Shown here: piece after piece, positions 1-10,586 of the stretch | Layout of the letters: every line of letters starts with the position of its first letter | Numbering within the stretch: the first letter of the stretch is position 1 | Assembly (NCBI GenBank): GCA_000969725.1 | Contig: JXSR01S002658.1 | DNA length: 29,651 bases | Strand: one strand, 5' to 3' | From: Ophiothrix spiculata | Lineage: Eukaryota; Echinodermata; Ophiuroidea; Amphilepidida; Ophiotrichidae | Program-made: the position numbers and the translations under genes | The notes under the pieces: generated by a model | What the model was told of the DNA's origin: nothing | What the model saw: only the letters and a program-made list of their open reading frames with translations | Databases searched by the model: none

Positions 1-90
1 ACGTGATATCTGGATCTTCATAATTATCATAATCATGATTTTGGTATCAAAATTTCTAAAAATCTGTTATTTTTTGCTTAAATGGGGTAA

Positions 91-470
91 CTATGGCGGC
101 CATTTTGAATCACGCCCTCTAGACGGAAATGGGTAAATTTGAATAATTCATCAGCAGACACCTTTATGGCCTAAATAATGATGAATTAAAAAGAAATTAA
201 CGTACATAAGTCCACAAACCTTCCCATGTTGTGAATAATGCCTATTTTGAATGATGCCAATATGCCAGTTGGCGGCCATTTTGAATCTGGTAGCCATCTT
301 GGATTTTCAAAATAAGTGAAATATGATGAATTAAGTAATTTGTGATTCATGTTTGTCCTCTAACTCAAACCATGTGTGGTAATGCTGCCGAAATGATGAA
401 ATGTTGACTTTTGTATTTTCAATAGGTGATAATGGCGGCCATTTTGAATTTTCAAGATGGCCGCCATATT
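91..470. repeat. Dispersed GGCGGCCATTTTGAAT repeats
   Basis: The 16-base string GGCGGCCATTTTGAAT occurs at about 95-110, 271-286 and 433-448. The last copy is followed at once by its inverse (TTCAAGATGGCCGCCAT, about 451-467), so 431-467 can fold into a hairpin. The surrounding DNA is AT-rich and has no credible gene; the short ORFs here overlap on both strands and resemble nothing known. It is probably the remains of an old repeat family; no ends are defined. Confidence 0.5.
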
Positions 471-590
471 TGAAAAATGCAAAAATGGCTCCCATCCTAG
501 AATGATTCAGTATAAGATTCTCTACCTTCATGCCAATTTTCATGCTTTTATACAAAACTGCACAATTTTGTCAAAAATATCCTCAGGTAT

Positions 591-994
591 TGTAAGTTAC
601 TTGATCTGGCACTGTCTAGCAAAATTGTTGATAAATTTGGAACTTACAAGCCTACAAAATCTTTTCTAAATGTACATGAGCCAAACTGAACTCTAGACAG
701 GCAACCAATTGGCAAATTAATTAAAACGTCATTAAGAGGGTCAAAACCTTAAGGTTTAAGTTATTGACTTGGCCCTGTCTGATATAATTTTTGCCAATTA
801 AAACATCATTAAGGTCATCAAAACCTTAAGTTGTAAGTTACTTGATCTGGCACTGTCTGGCATAATTGTTGATAAATGTGGAACTTACAAGCCTACAAAA
901 TATTTTCTACATGTATATACATGAATGCAGAATTTGAAACACTTACTTTGAGCCAAACTGAACTCTAGACAGGCAACCAATTGACAAATTAATC
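591..994. repeat. Diverged direct duplication
   Basis: The segment 591-722 (from TGTAAGTTACTTGATCTGGC to GGCAACCAATTGGCAAATTA) is repeated at 832-994 with substitutions and a ~30-base insertion. A shorter duplicated block with TCATTAAG and TCAAAACCTTAAG lies between them (about 718-765 and 796-840). This is a local tandem duplication of non-coding DNA. No terminal repeats or reading frame were seen. Confidence 0.7.
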
Positions 995-2644
995 TGTAAA
1001 CACTGATGATTTAATTTCCTTCACCTTCCTATATTGACGTGACGTTAACTTTGGCATACGTGCATAACAGAAACCTGATGAATAATAAGACCTTTATGAT
1101 ACCTTGGAATTTAGGCCTGGGGATCAAGTCAGCCTATTTAGTAAACCTCCCAACCACATGAATTCATGGGATCCAGGTTCGGAATTTTGTACGAGTCGAA
1201 GAATCTTGCAAAAGAAATCCGAGACACATCTTCAGATTCTGTTGTATTTTGTTGGCATTAACATTTGAAAAAGTATGGGAGAAGCTGCACAATTGATAGA
1301 AGAATCTTTGTGAGAATCAGCTTATTCTTAGATTTTGTATTTGCAGCAGGTAACCAAATAAAGCAATTTGCCGTGAGTACCCCTACCATTTGCCTTGGTG
1401 CCCTAAAAAAATTGAATAAAGCTTTAACATGTAATGCCTTGATGCCCTTTTAAAATTGGCTAAAATTGCCTGCTCGCCCTAAAATTTTATTTTGGGTCCT
1501 GTGATACATTGCATCTTACCATGATGCAAGTATATTGATAACACGAACACACCTTACGTGTAGGTTGGCATATCATTAGCGTAAATTAATATTTGTGTGG
1601 TTTTCCACTATGAGTCTATGTGTATCCTAATGGCGGCGCCCAAAGTTGATTTTGGCAGGAAATGAGTGTAGCCGATACCCCCAATTTGAGCTCCTGTAGC
1701 TGATGATGCCACTACACTGATAAGAACAGGACCTCCACTCTAGATCTACATTAGCAGACATATTACCATGTAGCAAGAAGTTGTTCCTCCTACACTTAGT
1801 GGTAGTAAAGGTGTAATTTCTGGATGCACAAAATGGCATGTTGACCAAGATTTGGGACAAAATAGATTTGGAGTTAAAACAATGTAAAATTCAAAGAATC
1901 AGGACTAAGGGCATCATTGAGGCATGTTTTTTGAACTACTTGTATTTCAAGAAAATGCATAGGTGGAATTATTAGAATCCCATGGAATTAAATTCTGGGT
2001 CCTTAAATTAATTCAACTAATAGCCTTAACAAGAAAAGCATGCCCCTTTATGCCAAATTGTTTGGGAATTATTCATATCTACCAAACAAACTTAGTCAGT
2101 CCAAATCAAACAGCACCAAGAAGCCCTGTTAATTAAACCTTAATGTTGCTTTAAGTTGAAATAATGTCATCCTAGGCTACAAGTACAAATCAAATCTACT
2201 TTTTTTCCCAATATCTCATACAATTTTAAACAGCTACAGAAACCATGTAAAAATGAGTTCACAAACAATTGATTTTGAGTCATTCACTGACAAATTTCAT
2301 AAATCACTCACTCATACAGTGACTCACATTAAACTATTCTAAATGACTGATCCGTAAAATGGTTTGGGGTACATTTGGGACTAATATGCAGCCATCTATA
2401 TTCAGATGTAAAAAGAATTACCTTAATGACCAAATGAATCAATATTACCTATAAAATTGTTTAGAGAACACTTGGGACCAATAGGAACTTGCATTCACTT
2501 GGTAAAAAACTTAAGTTTCAGCCTTAAAACCACTTTAAAGTAAGACAAGGTATGCATTAAACCTAATTAAATCCACGTTATTCACCATTAAATCTATTTA
2601 TGTTCAACACAGCATGGTGGATGCTGAGTGCAGAAACCTACACC
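995..2644. other. Stretch without a recognised gene
   Basis: This is AT-rich non-coding sequence. A minus-strand ORF of 77 codons (1627-1860) and an overlapping minus-frame stretch next to it do not resemble any family I know and have no clear splice borders. I see no transposon ends here. Confidence 0.4.
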
Positions 2645-2794
2645 CAGTGTTCGAAATAGAAAATAAAAGTTACATGTACAAATGAGATAATTTGTCAAAA
2701 ATGGGCTGAAAAACACGAAAACGTGCATGCACAGGTAAATTTTTATATGCACAGAGCAAACTTTACATGTAAAACCCCTCTATTTCGAACACTG
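2645..2794. mobile_element. hAT-type MITE (150 bp)
   Basis: The terminal inverted repeats begin CAGTGTTCGAAATAGA at 2645 and end in the inverse, TCTATTTCGAACACTG, at 2794. The inner inverse pair TTACATGTA (2670s and 2760s) extends the fold. The flanks are CCTACACC on the left and CTTACACC on the right, a 7/8 match consistent with an 8-bp hAT target duplication. It is too short to encode a transposase, so it is a non-autonomous copy. Confidence 0.85.
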
Positions 2795-2868
2795 CTTACA
2801 CCAATGGGAATACAATGTCAGTGCCATTATATATGCATTAAGAGCTCAAATTAACGTATAGAACTTAA

Positions 2869-3502
2869 GGCGAGATTCCTTTTATCCGTTTGCGGCGCGG
2901 TTGCAGTGCGCTTTGCACTGTAAGGGTACTGTTAGTGGTGTTATTTAAAGCACACGATTTGATGGTATCAGGTTGAAATCGAGAATCAATTTTGACCGTC
3001 CGTTTTCAATGTGGTTCTGCAGCCACGGATCCAGGGGGGGAGCGGAAGGGGCGGTTGCCGCCCGTAAAATTGGAAAAATCCTGCAAAATCAGCCTAATTT
3101 GGGTCAATTTTTTGTTATAAAAGCTGAAGAACACTCCCCCCCGTAAAATTCAGATCCTAGATCCGCGACTGTTCTGCATTTTGAATCGATATAATGGTTT
3201 TCAGTGAGAGTTATTATTCCTTTTATCCGGTCCATTTTCGGTACGGCTATCTGGAAACGTATTACTTGAATCGATCCCAGGAGCAATCCGTTTTGAATGT
3301 GTTTTGGTCATGCAAAAACTTTTCATACAGAGAAGATGACATGGAACCGCATTGAAAACGGACGGTCAAATTGAATCTCAGCTTCAACTTGATCAGCTCC
3401 TGATACCATTCAATGGAGTGCTTTACATTATACTACTACCAGTACCCTTACAGTGCAAAACGCACAGCAACCACACCGCAAACGGATTAAAGGAATCTCA
3501 CC
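2869..3502. mobile_element. Fold-back element with ~150-bp inverted repeats
   Basis: The left arm (2869-3017, starting GGCGAGATTCCTTTTATCCG) is inverted at 3344-3502 (ending CCTTTAATCCG inverse, then ATCTCACC). The arms are imperfect but match along their whole length, including a CAGTGC...GCACTG mini-palindrome and the inner end TTGACCGTCCGTTTTCAAT. No coding potential is seen. The target duplication is unclear (the flanks are TTAA-like). It is interrupted by a nested MITE at 3022-3170. Confidence 0.8.
3022..3170. mobile_element. Nested hAT-like MITE (149 bp)
   Basis: The ends match as inverted repeats (left CCACGGATCCAGG, right CCTAGATCCGCG) and the element is flanked by a perfect 8-bp duplication GTTCTGCA (3014-3021 and 3171-3178). 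It sits exactly at the inner edge of the left arm of the larger fold-back element, so it inserted after that element. CNCGGATCCAGG-type ends with 8-bp duplications are typical of hAT MITEs. Confidence 0.8.
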
Positions 3503-4045
3503 ATAAACGTAACAACTTTGTTGAAAATGTGCCACAAATAGATGCTCCGTGTGTTTATTGGAGAGGATTAAGTATAGCAATAAAATCTCTGAATTAATGT
3601 AATTAATCTAATCCACCTTGAATTCTACTTTGCCGCTCAACTTCTAATACAAATCCCCTATCTGATAACCCACAAAATCAGAAAGAAGAGTCATAATATA
3701 TATAAACCAAAATTATTTTGGAACGTTGCCAAATAATGTAAAAAAAACAGTTTCAAGAACGGATGAATCACATAAGCATTACTCTCAAAAAAAAAAAAAT
3801 AAGGATAGACCATAAATACATCAGAGGATACAGTACTCAAACGAACCATCAAAAAAATTAAGAACTCAAATGACTAGGCCCTAGAGCTACCCTTGCATTT
3901 TCACAAACTTGAGATTGGCATCATCAAGCTTCCCCTTCATTATAAAATAAAAACCTTTGCTGCACGAGACCATATGACTTTGACTTGGAGAGGGGGCACT
4001 CAACATTTTGTAGGGTAGGGGTGTGGGTCTTAAAAGCTGATATTA
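3503..4045. other. Stretch without a recognised gene
   Basis: AT-rich sequence with a 13-base A run near 3787-3799. No gene, RNA or transposon end was recognised. Confidence 0.4.
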
Positions 4046-4704
4046 GGCCAAATTCATAAAAGTAGCAATTGCTGGCAAGAAAAAGACATTAAGAAAAAGC
4101 AATAGCTAGACAAGAAAAAGATTTAGCCTTAGCAATTGCTTAAAAACATATTCACGACCTTCAGCTTGGACTAATACCTTTTTCTTGTCTGGGATCGACC
4201 CAGACAAGAAAAAGCTACCAAACAAACAATAAGCAGGCTAGCTTTTGCTTACATGAAGTTAGCAATTGCTTTGTTTACCGTGTGATATTTTTCAGACCGT
4301 AAATGTTACAGCAAGTCACTCCTCATTTTCGGTATCAATTTGTCGTAGTTTTCAACAAATAGCATGATTTATGTAATCTATAGTAACACAACACTAGTAT
4401 ACTTCAGTGTTTTTTCTTACGCAGCACAAATATAGCAGAAATCATGAATGTATACCAGTGCTAAGCTCCTCGTATAGGACCTTGGTAAAATGCAAGTAAT
4501 TAATACATGTTGTAAGCAAAAGGTTAGCTTTTTGAATACAAATGCAAGCAATTACTAACCAGACGAGCAATTGCTTGGAAGGGATTAGAAAAAGCTTCTG
4601 CAGCCTTGAGAGAGCTTTTTCTTGCAAGTCAATGCTAGCTTTTAAGAATAGATATTCAAGAAAAAACTATAGAAATAGCAATTGCTACTTTTATGAATTC
4701 TGCC
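4046..4704. mobile_element. PIF/Harbinger-like non-autonomous element
   Basis: Inverted ends of about 26 bp: the left end reads GGCCAAATTCATAAAAGTAG and the right end is its near-perfect inverse ending ATGAATTCTGCC. The left flank TTA and right flank TAT imply a TA or degenerate 3-bp target duplication. The interior is crowded with the palindrome AGCAATTGCT (about 4064, 4131, 4260, 4567, 4677) and with ACAAGAAAAAG repeats in both orientations. Ends of the form GGCC..ATTCATAAAA point to Harbinger, but a TA-duplicating family is possible. No transposase was seen. Confidence 0.7.
4178..4214. repeat. Perfect 16-bp hairpin inside the Harbinger-like element
   Basis: CTTTTTCTTGTCTGGG (4178-4193) is followed after a 5-base loop by its exact inverse CCCAGACAAGAAAAAG (4199-4214). 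It belongs to the repeated AAGAAAAAG motif set of the surrounding element. Confidence 0.85.
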
Positions 4705-4829
4705 TATTGTTCTGTTTACAAGCACAGCTTAAAGAACTGAATATTTTCATCATTCGGAGTTTATTAAAAAGAAATCTGGGACAAATTCAGTCTGCAGAGC
4801 TGATATTTTTTTGAATTTTTTTGTCAAAA

Positions 4830-5125
4830 TAACCCTAATAGTACCCGACGTTTTTAGCATTTTCAAGGCGAAGTGGTAAAATAAACTAAGTACAAACACA
4901 TCATAGAGTGGGGGATGAAGAAAAAATTGCGCGCAGCACGCGCCGGGCCCGGGGGGCGAACCTGCAACCTCTGGTTTCAGAGGCGAGAGTGTGGGTTTCG
5001 TGCTACGGGGGGAACTCAGGCAGGCTAGGCATTCCATGTTTAGATATAGACTGGGGTGATTGCGTAATGATTGATTGTGATGTATTTAGACTTAGGTTTT
5101 GTATGATTTTACACTGTTAGGGTTA
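4830..5125 (-). mobile_element. TIR-bounded element with tRNA-like core, copy A
   Basis: The unit starts TAACCCTAATAGTACCC and ends ACACTGTTAGGGTTA, so the two ends are inverted copies of TAACCCTAACAGT. Read on the minus strand, the middle (about 4940-5015) is a degraded tRNA-like sequence with a Pol III B-box-like T arm (GGTTCGCCCC). It is clearly a copy of the unit at 5143-5434, which keeps the tRNA-like part better. No clear target duplication is visible. Confidence 0.7.
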
Positions 5126-5142
5126 ATGAGGATGTGTCTCTA

Positions 5143-5434
5143 TAACCCTAACAGTACCCACCGTTTTTAGCATTTTCACGGGGAAGGGGTAAAATAAACC
5201 AAGTATAAACACGTCATAGAGTGGGGGAGAAGGCAAAAAATCGCGCGGAGCGCGCGCGCCGGGACCGGGGCGCGAACCCGCGACCTCTGGTTTCAGAGGC
5301 GAAGAGTGCGGGCTTCGTGCTACGGTTGGAACTCAGGCAGGCTAGGCAGTCCGTGTTTAGATATAGACTGGGTGATTACGTAATGATTGATCGTGATGTA
5401 TTTGGACTTGTATGATTTTACACTGTTAGGGTTA
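5143..5434 (-). mobile_element. TIR-bounded element with tRNA-like core, copy B
   Basis: Same unit as 4830-5125, in the same orientation and only 17 bases away. The ends are TAACCCTAACAGTACCC and CACTGTTAGGGTTA. On the minus strand, about 5255-5335 reads as the 3' two-thirds of a tRNA: an anticodon-arm-like hairpin (CCTCTGAAACCAGAGG), then GTCGCGGGTTCGCGCCCCGG, a good T arm and B box. The A-box region (GTAGCACGAAGCCCG) is weak. It could be a SINE captured inside a DNA transposon, or a SINE-like family whose ends happen to be inverted. It is GC-rich in the core and unlike its AT-rich flanks. Confidence 0.7.
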
Positions 5435-5594
5435 AAAGTCAAAATTTGTTATTTTTGCTCAAGATTGGGACCTCAGGAACAGAGTCATTCTAATAGGGTC
5501 TAAAGGACAAGAATTTGAAAAGGGAGAAAAGGGGTATCAACTGCTTGACTTGTACTTCTTGCTCATATTTAAAGATAAAATTGTATGATAAAGT

Positions 5595-6098
5595 GCCCCT
5601 ACCCCTCCCTCACACTCACACTATGCTGTCAAAGGGAGGTCTTGACCTGACCACCAGATAAAAGGTGTCCTGACCATTTATTTCAATGCCTGCCATCTAC
5701 ATGAGCTACGTAGCAAAAAGGTGGTTTTGACTTCCGAACACACAGGTATCCTAAATGTTTGAACCCCCTCCTTCAAATAGACTATGACAACTTCTCAAGC
5801 TTCTCATGTGATTCATAGAACCCTTGAATTTCTGAAAAGTGTGTCTTCATCGCCAGATATAGTATCCTGCCCATATATATTAAGAGTCCCCCTCCCCTCT
5901 CAAACAAACCATGACAAAATTATACTTGCATGTGATTCATCGAGTTCTTGAAGTTCTAAAAGGGGTCTTGACAACCATACATAGCTACCCTGCCTATATA
6001 TTGAACTGCCCCTATCCCCCTTATACTCAAACCGTGACAAAACGATCCTGGCGTGTACTAGGTGATTCATAGAGCCCTAGAATTTCTAAAATGTCAAC
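5595..6098. repeat. Diverged ~120-bp tandem repeat
   Basis: About three and a half units: a remote one near 5595-5757, then 5760-5879, 5880-6000 and 6001-6098. Each unit carries, in order, CCCCTCCC, CAAACCATGACAAAA, CATGTGATTCATAGAG, CTTGAATTTCTAAAA, GTCTTGACA and ATCCTGCCTATATAT. The divergence suggests an old array. No coding frame runs through it. Confidence 0.7.
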
Positions 6099-7376
6099 TT
6101 TTAAGGTTGGCGTAATCCCGTGGATTAAACCAGCTTTGTAGGTGTATGGTACTATATGAAGAATATATTCAACATTGCATGCAAAGAAAATGGTTGAAAT
6201 CAGCTTCTTCCTAACTGTTTCATTTTCACTTAGATCTTTTTTATTAAACCTGAAACCTGACAAAATTGTACTTTTTATAATCAAATATCGGTAAAAATAG
6301 AAATCATGCAAACTTTCATGGATGCAAGTCTAAGTTCTGTTAAATAATAAGTAACTTCATCAAAAATATGCAAGATTTATGAAATATGAAAACACTTCTC
6401 AGTACAGACTAGAATTATTGCTATAGCTGGGAAATAAACACTGTTAACTCTCCTTGTCAAGTAACCAAATTGTGTTAACCTGCCAAATTTGCCCAAATTA
6501 TAAAAATGACTTTTAGTTGACAGGTAGACTTTGGAGACTTTCATGAATAAAGACCGCAATAGAACTGTCCATGTCAAGTGAATGAAGTCAGACAAAACTA
6601 CTCAGTTTATTTTCACTGCAATTCTGGAATTCCCTGAATTTCCTAAGGTTTGTTTTCAGCGCAGTGAAGATATATTCGAATTGTTCCATTTCCTAGAATA
6701 TGCAGAAAATGCAAGAAATATCGTAAGTTTGTCGCTATCATGCTAAGTAGCCTAACACAACTTGTCCCCTATCATAGCGGTAACATCTGTCGAACTTGTT
6801 AATTTCACAAATCAAAAGTGCAAACTTGGGTTCAATCAGTCAATCAATGGCATTTTGAGAAGATAGATTGTACGCTGAAGCAGACAATTTACTTAGATAT
6901 GTGTGTTAAGTATGTCTGCGCTAATTGTCATTCAGGGTCACATCTGTACGCCTAATTAGTCGCAATTCTATCTGTGTACAAACAGAGTGTAGCATGGGCT
7001 TTGTTCAAACTGTAAGCTTAGGCGGAACCGCCATTTACCATGCCAATTTGTATATTTTGTGCCATTGGAGGCAAAAGCATACCATTACTATAATAGTTTT
7101 GTAGAGTATATTTTCAATGCACCAAAATCTTGTGTAAAATTATACTTAAAACGAAATGCAAACCCAATAGGAAATTCAAACATCTAACCAAATGCTATAT
7201 GTAGCATTCAGTTATTTTCAAAAGAGAAAGGTTGATAAGTGCATCTCTAGATCATATCGTTGAGTAACTGATAGTCACCAAACCACTTTCTGCCCTGAAG
7301 TTCAAACTATATTTCAATCCTCTAAACTGGGCCAGAGCAATGGTGCTTTGTGGTCGGTCACTGCTACTGGTGCTAC
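6099..7376. other. Stretch without a recognised gene
   Basis: AT-rich. The ORFs (up to 94 codons, minus strand, 6027-6311) are low-complexity and unlike known proteins. No transposon ends or RNA genes were recognised. Confidence 0.4.
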
Positions 7377-8115
7377 TAAGGTTTCTGTCGACATGCCTTA
7401 TGTTAACATTTATATTTCGACATGTCGACATGAAATCTCATTTGTCGACAGAACTGGGCAAGAAAAAAATTCATAAAAACTTGTGTTTAATTGTTAAGTT
7501 ATGGCTGTTCATTAGTAGATGAGCTTTAACAAGTGTTTAAAGTTTTACATAAATAATTTAATACTTGGCCACAAATATATGCTCCGCTTGATGACAACCG
7601 TTTTTAAAGTTATTACGATGGTTCACAACAAAAAAGTTACAAAATATCAATTTTATATGTGATGACTCAACCCGAAAAGGGGAACTTTGCGACAGAACAC
7701 TTTTCGAGAAACTGATAAAAATAGGCAGCAAAAAATAAAGAAAATAATAAGAATTTCCAGTAGATTTTCTGTTGTAAAATGTGATCGCCTTGATCAATTT
7801 CAACAAGTAAGGTGTCATTTTAAAGCTTTGAAAATGCTTTAACAGATGAAATGATAAAATCAAAATTGATATGATCTGCAAAGTCCCCCCTTTCGGGATG
7901 AGCCATCACATATCATCCATATTGTCATACATAGAAAGAACTAGCCCATTACTATATTATTGGAAATTCTACGTCTAAAACGGGTCATTAAGCTCATCCA
8001 AACAATTTTGTTTTTCCAGCAAAAAAACAACTCTTTGATATCAACTTTATGTCGACGTCGACAAAAATTATTGTGACATGTCGACATGAAAAAACAAGTC
8101 TGGACAGAAACCTTA
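7377..8115. mobile_element. hAT-like MITE with GTCGAC-rich ends (739 bp)
   Basis: Inverted ends TAAGGTTTCTGTC (7377) and GACAGAAACCTTA (8115). The flanks GGTGCTAC and CGTGCTAC agree at 7 of 8 positions, consistent with an 8-bp target duplication. Just inside both ends lie several copies of the palindrome TGTCGACA or ATGTCGACAT, likely subterminal transposase-binding repeats. The interior (including a 107-codon minus ORF) has no recognisable transposase. Confidence 0.85.
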
Positions 8116-8693
8116 CGTGCTACAGGTTACAGGATCAAGTGCAAACCTGCCTGATACTCTTGTTACATAACCATGCGGGGAATAAATTTAGCGGACACCA
8201 ACCAGAAACCACATGACATCGGCCAGTGACCGGAGGATGCCTGAAGGAGGCCGGGCGGTTTTCCTAAATTGGAGAGATGCCGTAAGTATGCAGCAAGGAT
8301 TTGACTCAGTCTTAAACCTTGCGGTCTGTTACCAATGTCTAACCGACCAGGTCTAACCGACCAGGTAACACAATCAATTCACCCGTGTTTCGGTCGATTA
8401 TGAAGCTTAGCCTTCAGAGTTCCAAGTCCGAGGCGGTGTCAAAGTTGTGTGCGCTTGAAATATCCTTGCACAAGGACCTTGAAACTGCTGATTGTGTCAT
8501 GGAAACCTGTGTCATTCTCAAGGAACTGGTCCAGACTGCATCGGTTTGAATGTGGGTTGATCGTGTTCAGCAAACCTAGAACATGGTGCAGGACTTGATT
8601 GGAATGCAGCTTACCAAGGTCATAATGGCAGGTAAATGATGAACTCTATATATTTTGCTGAAGGCTATTGCTGGTAATTTCAATATGCAAATT
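8116..8693. other. Unclassified, slightly GC-richer stretch
   Basis: No gene can be assigned. A plus-strand open frame of about 60 codons ends at the TGA at 8547-8549; its tail reads KLCALEISLHKDLETADCVM. A candidate donor GCAG/GTAAAT lies near 8631, and a 13-base block CTAACCGACCAGG is duplicated in tandem near 8339-8365. It may be the remnant of an exon or of a transposon protein; I do not recognise the family. Confidence 0.3.
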
Positions 8694-9169
8694 CAGTTCG
8701 GCGGAACTCACAATTCGGATACGTATCCGAATTTGGATACCCACACACATTTCGTATCCAAATTGTGATACACGTATCCGAACAAGAATACGGAGGGGTA
8801 TCTAAATTCTGATACTCCTGTCGTGGCGCAGGAAACAAATCGATACCGCAAGCTGGCAAGTACATGTAGAACATCTTTCTTGCAATTATGATAAATGTAT
8901 CTGTGGAAATGTGATTTTCATCTTCGAAACATGTCCTGATAGCTTCTTATCACAGAAGGCAAAATAATTTGATAGAATTTAGATGACAAATGATGATATG
9001 TTATTGACTTTTATACATACTGGTATGGTGCGCGGCGAAGCTGAATATTCATTTCAGCTGATATCCCGTTTCAGCCTTTTTTAATCTAAATTCGGATACG
9101 GGTATCAGAATTGTGATACGGAGTATCCGAATTCGGATACGTATCAGAATTGTGAGTTCCGCCGAACTG
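8694..9169. mobile_element. MITE with GGATAC/GTATCC palindrome ends (476 bp)
   Basis: The first ~40 bases, beginning CAGTTCGGCGGAACTCAC, are inverted at the right end with only two mismatches. Both ends are flanked by AATT, either a 4-bp duplication or an extension of the inverted repeat. GGATACGTATCC-like palindromes and AATTCGGATAC units crowd about 120 bp at each end. CAG...CTG termini suggest hAT, but an 8-bp duplication is not visible. Confidence 0.8.
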
Positions 9170-10069
9170 AATTGGGAATACTGACGTCCACAAACCAAAA
9201 AATCTAAAAATAGCTTTGAAATTTTGAAAATCGCAGGTATGTAAAATAAAAAAAACATAAACTCTGAATATAGAAAATAATCATAACTCTTCAACCCTGG
9301 GCTCGACACACATGTCTATATAAATCATAAAAGTGAGAGAGAAATGTAACAGGACGTAAAATAAATTGAACACATTGTAAGTTATGCCAGCGTCATGCCA
9401 ACAATATGACAAAGTTTGTAATATTGCAAGTGAAATGTGACTATTTTTGGATTTAACAAAAGGTCCTTAAGTACTACGATGACTTGACATTTTGAAATTA
9501 TTTCTTGAAATACCCACCCAGACCCGCTTGTCTAATTTGAGTTTACTTAATCAATTAAATGCTTATGATCTTAAATGCCCTACTTTTTATGGCAAGGTCG
9601 GTGCATAATTCTATGATACTGCATCTCAAATGTGTGGCATAGAGGTATCGGTATGTCCCCTAACCCATATCATCAGGTATTATTATAGTCATGGGATCAA
9701 AATGGCAATTGAGCGGCACATGAAGCGATTCTAATCCAGCAAGATATTAAATCTCATCTGCTCCTCTGTAACTAGGTGTTAATACGTATCAGCATTCTCA
9801 AATGCCAAGAAAATATCAGACTTGCAGGAAAGGGAGTATGGCGATTCCCAAGAGGGGCTTAGTTCACAAAATCTGATGCATATAAGATTGGCCTCTCTGA
9901 CTCCCTCACAGTAATATTGCAACCTAGTAGTCTGGCTCAGCCAATCATCAACTGTCAGTTCATAGTAAGCTGCAAATGCAGAGCAGTGTTGTAATTTTAT
10001 AGATATATCAGTCATTTTTTTCTGCACCTTTGCACAAGTTGGCACAATTCAAAATTCAGAATATAATAC
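9170..10069. other. Stretch without a recognised gene
   Basis: AT-rich. The ORFs at 9049-9309 and 9779-10045 (minus) resemble no known protein; the first partly overlaps the MITE at 8694-9169. No other feature was recognised. Confidence 0.4.
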
Positions 10070-10586
10070 ACAAATACTACATGGGTTGCGGCGAAGTAGT
10101 GAAATCTATCTTTCCTGAGGTACTGGCTATGTGAGTTTTATCATAAGACCCTATTTTTCAGCCCGATCCAAATTTTTTTTTATTGAAATTTTTTTTTCTC
10201 TCAAAAATATGCAAAACGTACCGAAAAACTACAAAAAAGAAATGTTATATTTTTGCTTTTTCGATATTCAACCCTCAAAAATGTTTAGGATGTCCCAAAT
10301 CACTACAAGAGGTATTTGACTGTTTTGATTTGGATGGCGCGGGGGAAGTAGTGAAGGCTGGAGCGGCCGATCAACCTAGCGCTCTGTGGAAGAGTATTGA
10401 AAAAAAAATTTAAAAAAAAAAACAAAAAAAAAACGACCGACCGACCCTCTCTGAAAAAAGCTGTGGAGGGCAACCAAACAATTTTTTTTGGCCTAAGGCC
10501 GCAGGTCTAGGGTTAATAGAATCATAGCCAGTACCGAGGGATAGATGGATTGCACTACTTCACCGATAAAACCATGTAGTATTTGT
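10070..10586. mobile_element. Composite element with ~65-bp inverted repeats
   Basis: The left arm (10070-10133, ACAAATACTACATGG then GAAGTAGTG, and inner GTACTGGCTATG) is inverted at 10524-10586. The interior holds A- and T-rich runs and, near 10470-10500, the inverse of GGCCAAAAAAAATTGTTTGG, which is related to the ends of the element at 11549-11902. A second element end is therefore probably embedded here. The target duplication was not resolved. Confidence 0.65.

Noticed and set aside
431-470. YY1 site at the ATGGCGGCC repeats
   Set aside because: The sequence around the core does not fit AANATGGCGGC, and the motif is part of a dispersed repeat.
5255-5335. Functional tRNA gene on the minus strand
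   Set aside because: The T arm is good, but the A box, D arm and acceptor stem pairing are poor, and it sits inside a duplicated repeat element.
4830-5434. Telomere-like repeats (TAACCC)
   Set aside because: Only single TAACCCTAA strings occur, at the ends of an interspersed element; there is no tandem telomeric run.
7558-7881. 107-codon minus-strand ORF as a gene
   Set aside because: Low-complexity hydrophobic/aromatic sequence within a non-autonomous hAT-like element; no recognisable domain.
10319-10413. EF-hand-like string DLDGAGEV in a plus-strand frame
   Set aside because: Key calcium-ligand positions (5 and 12 of the loop) are wrong, the frame lies in low-complexity DNA inside a repeat element, and there is no supporting neighbourhood.
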